Under the pieces are notes generated by a model. That model saw only the letters and a list, made by a program, of their open reading frames with translations, had not been told where the DNA came from and ran no database searches. From positions 1 to 64,000 of the forward strand of contig NZ_JAUYFA010000057.1 of the NCBI RefSeq assembly GCF_030691135.1: a stretch of 64,000 bases of DNA, written 5' to 3'. This document shows, one piece after another, positions 52,187-60,161 of the stretch (position 1 is its first letter; every line of letters begins with the position of its first letter). This DNA is from Phreatobacter sp. GTDB taxonomy: Bacteria; Pseudomonadota; Alphaproteobacteria; Rhizobiales; Phreatobacteraceae. Made by a program: the position numbers and the translations under genes.

Positions 52187-53214
52187 CGCGAGGAGACTTC
52201 CCGCTCGAACCGCTCGATCATCGCATTGCGATTGTCGGCGAAGTATTCCCAGTCGAGGGCGACGAGCTCGGGGAAGCTGACACCCTGCGGCAGCACGGTC
52301 TTGGCATTGGTGGGCTTCGACCAGAAGGTGCGGGCGATGAGGGCCTGCGTCTCCGGGTTCAGCATTTCGTTGATGAAGGCGATGCCAAGATCCTGGTTGG
52401 GGCCGCCCTCGACCAGCGCGACGCCGGCGGGCATGGCGAGCACGCCCTCCTTGGGCATCCCCTGGTCGACCGGCGCGCCCTGGGCCTTGCGGAACAGCGT
52501 CGTGCGGGAATCCGGCGCCATGTAGAGGTCGCATTCACCGGTCTCCAGCAACTGCTGGGCCTGCGGCGCGTTCGACGAGACCTGGATCACGTTGGGGCGC
52601 AGTTCCTTCAGACGCTCGATGCCGGCGCCCCACTCCTTCAAAGCCTGGTCGAGGGGCTTCTTGGTGGCGTAGGAGGCGGCCGCGACCAGCGGCGCGACGG
52701 CCTGGGTGATGCGCATCGAGATCATGATGATGCGCTCGCGGAATTTGCGGTCCCAGGCGTCGTTGTAGGAGGCGAGGCCCTGAGGCAGCGCCCGGGTGTT
52801 GTAGGAGAACGAGCACATCGGCTGGCACCAGTTGACCCACATAGCGTCGCGCGGCTTGGCAGCAGCCGGGATGTCGCCGAGATTGGTGATGTCAGCCGGC
52901 AGCTTCCGGATGACCTTCTCGCGCTCGGCCAGCACCAGCACCGGATCATCCATCATCGTCACGGTCATTGTCGGCCGAGCCTTGTTCGCCCTGATCTTCT
53001 CGAGGTTGATCAGTGAGTTGGTCCCCTCGAAGAGGATCTTCATGTTGTGCTTGCGCTCGATCACCGGAAACAGGATGTCCGTCAGGCCCGGCGAGGCCGG
53101 ACCGCCGACGAAGATCTCACGCGTCTGGCCACGGACAATGTTGGGGAAGCCGGTGACGGCGAAAAGGGAACCGGCAGCAAAGGTGCGGCGCGAAAGGCGG
53201 GTCTTGTAGGCCAT
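52183..53214 (-). CDS. ABC transporter solute-binding protein, PotD-like (second system)
   Basis: A 343-residue periplasmic receptor. The signal peptide contains a clear twin-arginine motif (LSRRTFAAGSLFAVTG) and ends near residue 30. The mature domain (VGGPASPGLTDILFPVIERK) fits the extracellular solute-binding family 1 / PotD type. It follows the dihydropyrimidinase by 87 bases, so the ligand is likely a cyclic ureide or pyrimidine-derived compound rather than a polyamine; that is inference from the neighbour. Confidence 0.92.
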   Translation of the reverse strand: MAYKTRLSRRTFAAGSLFAVTGFPNIVRGQTREIFVGGPASPGLTDILFPVIERKHNMKILFEGTNSLINLEKIRANKARPTMTVTMMDDPVLVLAEREKVIRKLPADITNLGDIPAAAKPRDAMWVNWCQPMCSFSYNTRALPQGLASYNDAWDRKFRERIIMISMRITQAVAPLVAAASYATKKPLDQALKEWGAGIERLKELRPNVIQVSSNAPQAQQLLETGECDLYMAPDSRTTLFRKAQGAPVDQGMPKEGVLAMPAGVALVEGGPNQDLGIAFINEMLNPETQALIARTFWSKPTNAKTVLPQGVSFPELVALDWEYFADNRNAMIERFEREVSSR

Positions 53215-53301
53215 GCTGCATCATCCTCGGGTTGGGGGCGTTGGTCTTGTGTGACGCGGGTTTCGCAAGGGACGTGCCATCTCCCCGCGCCGATCTGCGG
53301 T

Positions 53302-54753
53302 TCAGACGAGGTGACCGTCGACCGCGTTGAACGGCGTCGGGAACCGTTCGAGCGGCGCGCTCATGGGATAGGGTGGACGGGCGATGAACCGGCCACCGCC
53401 GGCGGGTCCGGTCACGGTCCGGCCGTCGAAGATCGCCTTGCCGCGCAAATAGGTCGCCACCGGATAACCCCGGGTCCGATAGCCTTCATAGGGCGTGTAG
53501 TCGCCGCCGTGATGCATCAGCTCATTGGTCAGGATGACCGATTTTTCTGCATCCCAGAGGATGAAATCGGCATCGCTGCCGACCGCCAGGCTTCCCTTCT
53601 GGGGAAATAGCCCGAAAAGTTTGGCGGGATTGGTGCTGGTGAGCCGCACGAAGGTCGGCAGGTCGATGCGGCCCTTCGAGACGCCCTCGGTGAACAGGAC
53701 AGGCAACCGCGCCGCGAGGCCAGGAATCCCGTTGGGCACCTTGTTGAAGGGGGCGGGGTCGCCTGCGAACTTCTTGCCCTTGGGGTCGTCGAAGCGCGTC
53801 GGTGAGTGGTCCGACGAGACCACTTCGATAACGCCGCGCTTGAGATAGCCCCAGAGCGCTTCCTGATCGGCTTTTGTCCGGGCAGGGGGGCCGAAAATGA
53901 ACTTGGCACCCTCGAAACCTGGACGGTCGAGATCATCTGCGGTCAGGGTGAGATAATGAACGCAGGTCTCGCCCCAGACCTTGAGGCCGCGGGCCTGGGC
54001 CCTGGCGATCTCCTCGGCCGACTGGGCCCCGGAGACGTGAAAAATCTGGATGGGGACGTCGAGTGCCTCGGCCAGGCTGATGATCCTGTATACAGCCTCC
54101 CGCTCAGCGATCATCGGTTTGGCATATGCATGAAATTTAGGCGTTGTTAAATCAGCAGAGACGAGTTGTTCAGTGAGCCAGGCGATGAGGTCGTGGTTCT
54201 CGGCGTGGACGCAGACGAGGGCCTCGTTGCGGCGGGCAGCCGCCAGCACACGCAGCGCCTGCCGGTCGTCGAGCCTGACACCGTCATAGGTCATGAAGAC
54301 CTTTACCGAACGGCACCCCTCGGCGATCAGCCGCGGCAACTCGACATCGAGAACCTCGGATGTCGGGTCCGTCACTGTCAGGTGGAAGGAATAGTCGACG
54401 CGCGCCTGGCGAGCCTTGATGTGGTAGTCGGCGGTGATGGCGGCGAGAGAACCGCCCTTCGACTGCCAGGCGAAGCAGACGACTGTCGTCGTGCCGCCGG
54501 CGGCTGCAGATGCGGTGCCGCTCTCCCAAGTGTCGCACATTTCCGGTCCGAGGCCGGTCTGTTCGAGATGAACATGGGTATCGACGCCGCCAGGCAGAAC
54601 AAGCAGTCCCGTGGCATCGACGATCTTCTCGCAGGGTCCGAGATCTCTGCCAATGGCGGCCACCACACCGTCCTTGATGCCGATGTCGGCCTCATAGACT
54701 TCCGTGGCGGACACGATTTTCCCGCCCCGGACGATGGTGTCCAACGTGGTCAT
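53302..54753 (-). CDS. hydA: Dihydropyrimidinase / D-hydantoinase
   Basis: A 483-residue cyclic amidohydrolase. The binuclear metal site is complete: HVH in GGVDTHVHLEQ (about residue 59), the carboxylated lysine in SVKVFMTYDG (about 150), His in VCVHAENHD (about 184), His in IFHVSGAQS (about 240) and the catalytic Asp in VVSSDHSPTRF (about 315). It opens dihydropyrimidine, hydantoin or related rings to N-carbamyl acids. It leads an operon with a PotABCD-type importer, giving a second hydantoin-type module besides hyuAB. No N-carbamoylase lies beside it. Confidence 0.93.
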   Translation of the reverse strand: MTTLDTIVRGGKIVSATEVYEADIGIKDGVVAAIGRDLGPCEKIVDATGLLVLPGGVDTHVHLEQTGLGPEMCDTWESGTASAAAGGTTTVVCFAWQSKGGSLAAITADYHIKARQARVDYSFHLTVTDPTSEVLDVELPRLIAEGCRSVKVFMTYDGVRLDDRQALRVLAAARRNEALVCVHAENHDLIAWLTEQLVSADLTTPKFHAYAKPMIAEREAVYRIISLAEALDVPIQIFHVSGAQSAEEIARAQARGLKVWGETCVHYLTLTADDLDRPGFEGAKFIFGPPARTKADQEALWGYLKRGVIEVVSSDHSPTRFDDPKGKKFAGDPAPFNKVPNGIPGLAARLPVLFTEGVSKGRIDLPTFVRLTSTNPAKLFGLFPQKGSLAVGSDADFILWDAEKSVILTNELMHHGGDYTPYEGYRTRGYPVATYLRGKAIFDGRTVTGPAGGGRFIARPPYPMSAPLERFPTPFNAVDGHLV

Positions 54754-55092
54754 AGGCGCTGCCTCGAAGCCCGTCCAAAGATCGGGGCTTAGACTGCGTC
54801 AGCGATCTACACACCGCAAGCGGTAATATGGATAGAACAGGTATGGCAGGCCGTCACCGCCTCGGCGACGGCGGTCGGCGGATGGGGCCTGCCCGTCGGG
54901 ATCCGGCGAGCAGTCCCTGTCGGTTCCTACGGACACGCGAGACGAGCAATATCCTCGCGCCCTCTTGATATTCGAATAATTGAATATATTACAAGGGCGC
55001 ACATACCGGAGCGCCCGGGGGGCGTCAAGCGGCCATCGCAACGACGCCATGCCCACACCATGCTCCATCGTGAACAGGAGAGGGAGATTCCC
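54754..55092. promoter_or_regulatory. Divergent control region of the dihydropyrimidinase and DUF2892-RND operons
   Basis: This 339-base gap contains no convincing gene. Its right half holds an AT-rich element at 54965-54992 with a plausible promoter for the RND operon: TTGATA (54965-54970), 16-base spacer, TATTAC (54987-54992). The left half is GC-rich with short inverted repeats around 54870 but no clear promoter for the dihydropyrimidinase gene. An AGGAGAGGGAG ribosome binding site precedes the DUF2892 gene. Confidence 0.5.
54968..54987. promoter_or_regulatory. Candidate sulfide-responsive (SqrR/BigR-type) operator
   Basis: A perfect palindrome ATATTC-N8-GAATAT contains ATTC-N8-GAAT, which as I recall is the consensus bound by the persulfide-sensing ArsR-family repressor SqrR. 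It lies inside the spacer of the putative -35/-10 pair upstream of the DUF2892-RND operon, the right place for a repressor. The genes downstream are followed by Sox/Fcc sulfur oxidation genes. No ArsR gene is in the window, so the cognate repressor must be elsewhere. Confidence 0.55.
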
Positions 55093-55296
55093 ATGAACAT
55101 CGACAACGCCGTTCTCAGCTTTGCGGGCCTGATGATCCTCGCCTCGCTGGCGCTCGCCTATCTCGTGTCGCCGTGGTTCCTTGCGTTCAATGCCTTCGTC
55201 GGCGTCAACATGCTGCAGGCCGGGTTCACCGGATTCTGCCCCGCCGCCATGATCTTCAAGGCCATGGGCCTGAAGACGGGTTGCGCGTTCAAGTAA
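55093..55296 (+). CDS. DUF2892 (YgaP-type transmembrane domain) protein
   Basis: A 67-residue small membrane protein with two hydrophobic segments (LSFAGLMILASLALAYLVS and FLAFNAFVGVNMLQAG). The family hallmark GFTGFCPAAMIFKAMGLKTG lies near residues 45-65, with a conserved cysteine. The same domain anchors rhodaneses such as YgaP and occurs in sulfide- and persulfide-related operons. The start MNIDNAVLS is preceded by an AGGAGAGGGAG ribosome binding site. It is 10 bases from the RND adaptor gene. Confidence 0.9.
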   Translation: MNIDNAVLSFAGLMILASLALAYLVSPWFLAFNAFVGVNMLQAGFTGFCPAAMIFKAMGLKTGCAFK

Positions 55297-55306
55297 GGAT
55301 GGGACG

Positions 55307-56308
55307 ATGCGCTCGCACCATTTCCTGATCTCCGGCGTCCTCGGCCTCGCCGTTGCGGCCTTGCCCGCCACGGATGTCCTTGCGGCCGAGGAGGTTGTCA
55401 GCCCTGTCGCCGTGGTGGACAGCAAGGCTGTCTATGGCCGTATCGAAAGCCGGTTCGTCGTGCCGGCCCGCTCGCGCATCGGCGGGACGCTCGTCGATCT
55501 CGATGTGACCGAGGGATCGGTGGTGGAAGCGGGCCGGCCGATCGCCCGTGTCGTCGACGAGAAGCTCGCGCTGCAACTGAACGCCGCCGATGCGCGCATC
55601 CGCGCCGTCTCCTCGCAGCTCGATAACGCGCGGGTCGAGTTCGAGCGGACGACCGCACTTCTGGCCCGTGGTGCGGCGACCCAGCAGCGCGTCGACCAGT
55701 TGCGCACGCAGGCCGAAGTCCTCACCAACCAGATGAATCAGGCGGAGGCCGAGCGGGCCGTCATCCTCCAGCAAGCGACGGAAGGCTCCGTCGTCGCACC
55801 GGCTGCCGGGCGTGTGCTGACGGTGCCGATCCGCCGTGGATCGGTGGTGCTGCCGGGCGAGCAGGTCGCAACGATCGCGGCCGGCGGCCTGTTCCTGCGG
55901 CTCGCCATTCCTGAGCGCCACGCCCCCCTGTTGAAGGTCGGGGCGATGGTGGAGGTCGGTGAACGCGGCGCTGCCGAGTTGGGCGGGGCCACACGCGGGA
56001 CCATCGAGAAGGTCTATCCCCAGATCGAGGCCGGACGCGTCATCGCCGACGTGGCCGTGGAGGGGTTGTCGGATACTTTCGTCGGCGAACGCGTGCTTGT
56101 GCGGGTGCCCGTCGCGACCCGCCAGGTTCTGGCGGTGCCCGAGGCCGCGGTGATGCTGCGGGCGGGAATCGACTTCATCCGCGTCGCATCGGGCGGGGTT
56201 GAACGCGACGTCGCCGTCATCATCGGCGCGGTTGTGGAAACGCCGGCCGGTCCCCGCCGCGAGATTCTCACCGGGCTCAGGCCCGGCGACCGGGTGATTG
56301 TGCCGTGA
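55307..56308 (+). CDS. RND efflux periplasmic adaptor (membrane fusion protein)
   Basis: A 333-residue HlyD/AcrA-type adaptor with a Sec signal peptide (residues 1-25, ending near VLAAE). The barrel-sandwich hybrid half-motifs are VDLDVTEGSVVEAGRPIARV near residue 65 and VVAPAAGRVLTVPIRRGSVV near 163, flanking an alpha-helical hairpin of about 70 residues. No lipobox is visible. It connects the inner-membrane pump, whose start overlaps its stop, to an outer-membrane channel not encoded here. Confidence 0.93.
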   Translation: MRSHHFLISGVLGLAVAALPATDVLAAEEVVSPVAVVDSKAVYGRIESRFVVPARSRIGGTLVDLDVTEGSVVEAGRPIARVVDEKLALQLNAADARIRAVSSQLDNARVEFERTTALLARGAATQQRVDQLRTQAEVLTNQMNQAEAERAVILQQATEGSVVAPAAGRVLTVPIRRGSVVLPGEQVATIAAGGLFLRLAIPERHAPLLKVGAMVEVGERGAAELGGATRGTIEKVYPQIEAGRVIADVAVEGLSDTFVGERVLVRVPVATRQVLAVPEAAVMLRAGIDFIRVASGGVERDVAVIIGAVVETPAGPRREILTGLRPGDRVIVP

Positions 56309-59300
56309 CCGAGACACCGAAACTCGGCATTGCCGGCGCGTTGACCCGCGCCTTCATCACCTCGCCGCTGACGCCGCTCTTCCTCCTGGCCTCTCTGGTG
56401 CTGGGAATGGTGGCGCTGGTCACGCTGCCGCGCGAGGAAGAGCCGCAGATCTCCGTGCCGATGGTCGACATTCACGTGCGCGCCGACGGCCTGAAGGCCG
56501 AGGATGCTGTCAAGCTGGTGACCGAGCCGCTGGAGACGCTCGTGAAGTCGATCAACGGCGTCGAGCACGTCTATTCGACCACCCGAGACGACGGCATGCT
56601 GGTGACGGCGCGGTTCCTCGTCGGCACCTCGGCTGATGCCGCGATCCTGCGTGTCCACGAAAAGCTGCGCGCCAATCTCGACCGTCTGCCGACCGGCATT
56701 CCCGAGCCGCTGATCGTCGGCCGCGGTATCGACGACGTGGCCATCATGGTCCTGACACTCGCCGCCCGGCCCGGCGCCGTCGACCGCTGGAGTGCCAACG
56801 ACCTGACGCGTGTCGCCCGGGAGTTGCAGGTGGCCGTCTCCCAACTCGACAATATCGGCCTGACCTACCTGGTGGGCCAGCAGCCCGAGGAGATCCGTGT
56901 CGAGCCCGATCCGGAGCGTCTCGCCCGTGCCGGCCTGACGCTTCAGGCGCTCGCCGCCAAGGTGGAAGGCGCGAACCGGGCCTTTTCCGCCGCGACGATC
57001 CGCGACGGGAACCGCCAGATCGGTCTTGTCGCGGGACAGACGCTCAGTGGCCTGTCGGAGATCGGCAATCTCCTCGTCACGACGCGCGACGGCCGCCCGG
57101 TCTATGTGCGCGACGTCGCGCGCGTCCTGCTCGCCACGGAGACCGCCGAGACCCGCGTCTCGCATCTGGCGCGCAATGGTGAGGGCAGATTCGACCGCGC
57201 GCCGGCCGTCTCCCTCGCCATCGCCAAGCGGGCAGGGGCCAACGCGGTGACCGTCGCCCACGACATCCTCGCCGCGGTGAAGCGGCTGGAGGGCAACGTC
57301 GTGCCCGGCGATATCGCCGTCCACGTAACGCGCGACTATGGCGAGACCGCCAACGAGAAGGCCAACGAGCTGCTTTTCCACCTCGCCCTGGCGACGATTT
57401 CCATCGTCCTGCTGGTCTGGGTGGCGATCGGCTGGCGCGAGGCCCTCGTCGTCGCCATCGTTATTCCAGTCACGATCCTGCTGACGCTCTTCGCCGCCTG
57501 GATCATGGGCTACACGCTCAACCGCGTCAGTCTCTTCGCGCTGATCTTCTCCATCGGCATCCTCGTCGACGATGCCATCGTCGTCATCGAGAACATCGCC
57601 CGCCACTGGGCGATGAAGGACGGGCGCTCGCGCGTTCAGGCGGCGATCGACGCGGTCGGCGAGGTCGGCAATCCAACCATCGTCGCGACGCTCACCGTCG
57701 TCGCGGCCCTGCTGCCGATGCTCTTCGTCTCGGGCATGATGGGGCCCTATATGAGCCCGATCCCCGCCAATGCCTCGGCGGCGATGATCTTCTCCTTCTT
57801 CGTCGCGGTCATGGTGACGCCCTGGCTGATGTTGAAGTTCGGCAAGGCCCACGGAGGCGCCAACGGGCATGCGGGCGGCGGCCACGGGGCCGACGACGGG
57901 GGCGTCCTCGGGCGCGCCTATCGGCGTGCGGCGGCACCGATCCTCGCCTCGAAAGGGCGTGCCTGGATGTTCCTCATCCTCGTCGGCATCGCGACGCTCG
58001 GTTCGATGGCGCTTTTCTACACCCAGCATGTCACGGTGAAGTTGCTGCCCTTCGACAACAAGTCCGAACTCGGCGTCGTCGTCGACCTGCCGCGCGGCAC
58101 GTCGGTGGAGGAGACCGACCGCACGCTGCAAGAGATGGCGGCACGCCTTGCCGGTATCGCCGAGATCGCCTCGATCCAGAGCCATGCGGGCACCGCGGCG
58201 CCGTTCAACTTCAACGGGCTGGTCCGCCATTCCTACCTGCGCAACGAGCCGCAGATGGGCGACCTGCAACTCAACCTCGTGTCCAAGGACAAGCGCAAGC
58301 GCGCCAGCCACGACATCGCGCTGCAGGTGCGCGAGACGCTGCGCGCCCTCACCCTGCCGCCTCGTACTGCGGTGAAGGTGGTCGAACCGCCGCCCGGACC
58401 GCCGGTCATGGCGACGCTGCTCGCCGAGATCTACGGGCCCGACGCCGATACGCGGCGGCAGTTGGCGACCAAGGTGCGCGAGGCCTTCGCCTCGGTGCCC
58501 TTCATCGTCGACGTCGATGACAGTTTCGGCACTGCCGCCGAGCGGCTGCGGCTGACGGTTGCCGATGATTCGCTCGAGTTCCACCGCGTCGAGCAGTCCG
58601 ACGTCTTCTCCACCATCCGCATGCTCTTCGGCGGAACGACCGTGGGCTATTCGCACCGCGGCGGCGGGCGCCAGCCGATCCCGATCCGGCTCGCCCCCGC
58701 CAAGAGCGGTCTCGTCATTGACGAGCGGGCACTGGCGACCCCGGTGCCAGCCAATATCCTGCCCGGCGACCGCTCCGTGGTCGAACTCGGCGACGTCGTG
58801 CGGCTGACCCGCGAGACGACGTCGCTGCCGATCTTCCGCCGCAACGGCCGCGCCGCCGAGATGGTGACGGCTGAGCTCGCGGGGGCCTTCGAAGCGCCGC
58901 TCTACGGGATGATCGCCGTGCAGCGCGCCATCAATGCGGCGGACTGGGGACCGGTGCCCAAGCCGGTCATTGCGCTCAACGGCCAGCCCGTGGACACCAC
59001 GAAGCCGGTGCTGCTCTGGGACGGCGAGTGGGAAGTGACCTGGGTGACATTCCGGGACATGGGCGCGGCCTTCATCGTGGCGCTGCTCGCCATCTATATC
59101 CTGGTCGTGATGCAGTTCGGTTCGTTCAAGGTTCCGCTGGTCATCCTGACGCCCATTCCGCTGACCTTCATCGGCATCCTGATCGGCCACTGGCTGTTCA
59201 ACGCGCCCTTTTCGGCGACGTCGATGATCGGTTTCATCGCGCTCGCCGGCATCATCGTGCGCAACTCGATTCTGCTGGTCGACTTCATCCGCCATGCCCG

Positions 59301-59538
59301 CGCGCCGGGGCGCCCGCTGACGGATGTCCTGCTGGAGGCCGGAGCCATCCGCTTCAAGCCGATCCTCCTGACGGCGCTCGCCGCCATGATCGGGGCGGTG
59401 ACGATCCTGACGGATCCGATCTTCCAGGGGCTGGCGATATCGCTGCTGTTCGGCCTGGCGTCCTCGACGCTGCTGACCGTGCTGGTGATTCCGGCGATCT
59501 ACGTGGTGTTGCGCGGGGAGCGTACTGCTGCGGCCTGA
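56305..59538 (+). CDS. RND efflux transporter permease
   Basis: A 1077-residue inner-membrane pump with about 12 transmembrane segments and two large periplasmic loops. The proton-relay aspartates are in SIGILVDDAIVVIENIARH near residue 420. In segment 10 the AcrB lysine (K940) is replaced by arginine: LAGIIVRNSILLVDF near 985. A His/Gly-rich cytoplasmic linker (GGANGHAGGGHGADDGG) lies near residue 520. It is somewhat longer than AcrB (1049). Substrate is unknown; the operon with DUF2892, the sulfide-type operator and nearby sox genes suggests export of a sulfur-related toxic compound, which is inference. Confidence 0.93.
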   Translation: MTETPKLGIAGALTRAFITSPLTPLFLLASLVLGMVALVTLPREEEPQISVPMVDIHVRADGLKAEDAVKLVTEPLETLVKSINGVEHVYSTTRDDGMLVTARFLVGTSADAAILRVHEKLRANLDRLPTGIPEPLIVGRGIDDVAIMVLTLAARPGAVDRWSANDLTRVARELQVAVSQLDNIGLTYLVGQQPEEIRVEPDPERLARAGLTLQALAAKVEGANRAFSAATIRDGNRQIGLVAGQTLSGLSEIGNLLVTTRDGRPVYVRDVARVLLATETAETRVSHLARNGEGRFDRAPAVSLAIAKRAGANAVTVAHDILAAVKRLEGNVVPGDIAVHVTRDYGETANEKANELLFHLALATISIVLLVWVAIGWREALVVAIVIPVTILLTLFAAWIMGYTLNRVSLFALIFSIGILVDDAIVVIENIARHWAMKDGRSRVQAAIDAVGEVGNPTIVATLTVVAALLPMLFVSGMMGPYMSPIPANASAAMIFSFFVAVMVTPWLMLKFGKAHGGANGHAGGGHGADDGGVLGRAYRRAAAPILASKGRAWMFLILVGIATLGSMALFYTQHVTVKLLPFDNKSELGVVVDLPRGTSVEETDRTLQEMAARLAGIAEIASIQSHAGTAAPFNFNGLVRHSYLRNEPQMGDLQLNLVSKDKRKRASHDIALQVRETLRALTLPPRTAVKVVEPPPGPPVMATLLAEIYGPDADTRRQLATKVREAFASVPFIVDVDDSFGTAAERLRLTVADDSLEFHRVEQSDVFSTIRMLFGGTTVGYSHRGGGRQPIPIRLAPAKSGLVIDERALATPVPANILPGDRSVVELGDVVRLTRETTSLPIFRRNGRAAEMVTAELAGAFEAPLYGMIAVQRAINAADWGPVPKPVIALNGQPVDTTKPVLLWDGEWEVTWVTFRDMGAAFIVALLAIYILVVMQFGSFKVPLVILTPIPLTFIGILIGHWLFNAPFSATSMIGFIALAGIIVRNSILLVDFIRHARAPGRPLTDVLLEAGAIRFKPILLTALAAMIGAVTILTDPIFQGLAISLLFGLASSTLLTVLVIPAIYVVLRGERTAAA

Positions 59539-59568
59539 GACCGTTGGTTTCAATGGCGAAAACGAAAG

Positions 59569-59604
59569 CGGCCCGCGCCGCGGTTTGATCCGGAGCGCGG
59601 GCCG
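59569..59604 (-). terminator. Intrinsic terminator of the sox/fcc operon
   Basis: A 10-base perfect stem CGGCCCGCGC/GCGCGGGCCG lies 14 bases past the cytochrome c stop. On the minus strand it is followed by CTTTCGTTTTCG, a T-rich tail. The RND gene converges from the other side and ends 31 bases away. Confidence 0.6.
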
Positions 59605-59617
59605 TCATCGACGATCG

Positions 59618-60079
59618 CTACTGTGTGCGCTTGCCGTCCGCGGCGAACTGCCGAAGGTAGGCGGTCAGGTCGGCGATCTGCGTTTCGCTGCGGATGCCGG
59701 CGAAGACCATGCGCGTGCCAGGCGTGACCTCGCGCGGGTTGCGGATGTAAGCGGCGAAATTCTCCGTCGACCAGACCTTGGACGCGACTGCCGGTGTCTT
59801 GTAGGCCGGGGAGTAGTTGAATCCGGCGACGGAGCCGGCCAGCCGGCCGAACAGGCCGTTCAGTTGCGGGCCGACCACGTTGCGGGCCGTCTCGCCGACC
59901 TGATGGCAGGCGCGGCACTGGGCAAAAACCCGCTCGCCGGCTGCGGCATCGCCGGCGGCAGGAGCAGCGGGGGCTGCGGCAGCTGGCGCCGCGGGGGTGG
60001 TCGGCGCGGGAGCCTGGGCCATCAGGGGTGAAAGCACGGTCGTCGTCGCGAAGAATGCGGCGAGGGCTGCGATGCGCAT
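59618..60079 (-). CDS. Class I c-type cytochrome (c2/c550-like)
   Basis: A 153-residue periplasmic cytochrome. A Sec signal peptide (MRIAALAAFFATTTVLSPLMAQ) is followed by a Pro/Ala-rich linker to about residue 45. The haem-binding motif CRACH lies near residue 56, with VVGPQLNGLFGR near 70 and the likely axial methionine in GTRMVFAGI near 127. It probably carries electrons from FccB/Sox enzymes to the terminal oxidase. It is last in the operon, 82 bases after fccB, and ends at a terminator. Confidence 0.92.
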   Translation of the reverse strand: MRIAALAAFFATTTVLSPLMAQAPAPTTPAAPAAAAPAAPAAGDAAAGERVFAQCRACHQVGETARNVVGPQLNGLFGRLAGSVAGFNYSPAYKTPAVASKVWSTENFAAYIRNPREVTPGTRMVFAGIRSETQIADLTAYLRQFAADGKRTQ

Positions 60080-60161
60080 GGGTAAATTCCTTTGCGTGGG
60101 AGACCAGGGATGGCGGCGGCCGTCATCCCTATTCTTGTACATAGGGCGGCTTAAGAACGGA

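Noticed and set aside
54799-55425. A minus-strand open frame crossing the DUF2892 gene and its promoter
   Set aside because: It spans the AT-rich promoter element and the DUF2892 coding region on the opposite strand, has no domain features, and would conflict with the well-supported small gene.
56014-59553. A very long open frame antisense to the RND pump gene
   Set aside because: Its translation is Arg/His/Asp-rich without domains, and the opposite strand encodes a full-length RND pump. Long antisense frames are expected in GC-rich coding DNA; similar ones at 38049-40373 and 46103-47914 were dropped for the same reason.
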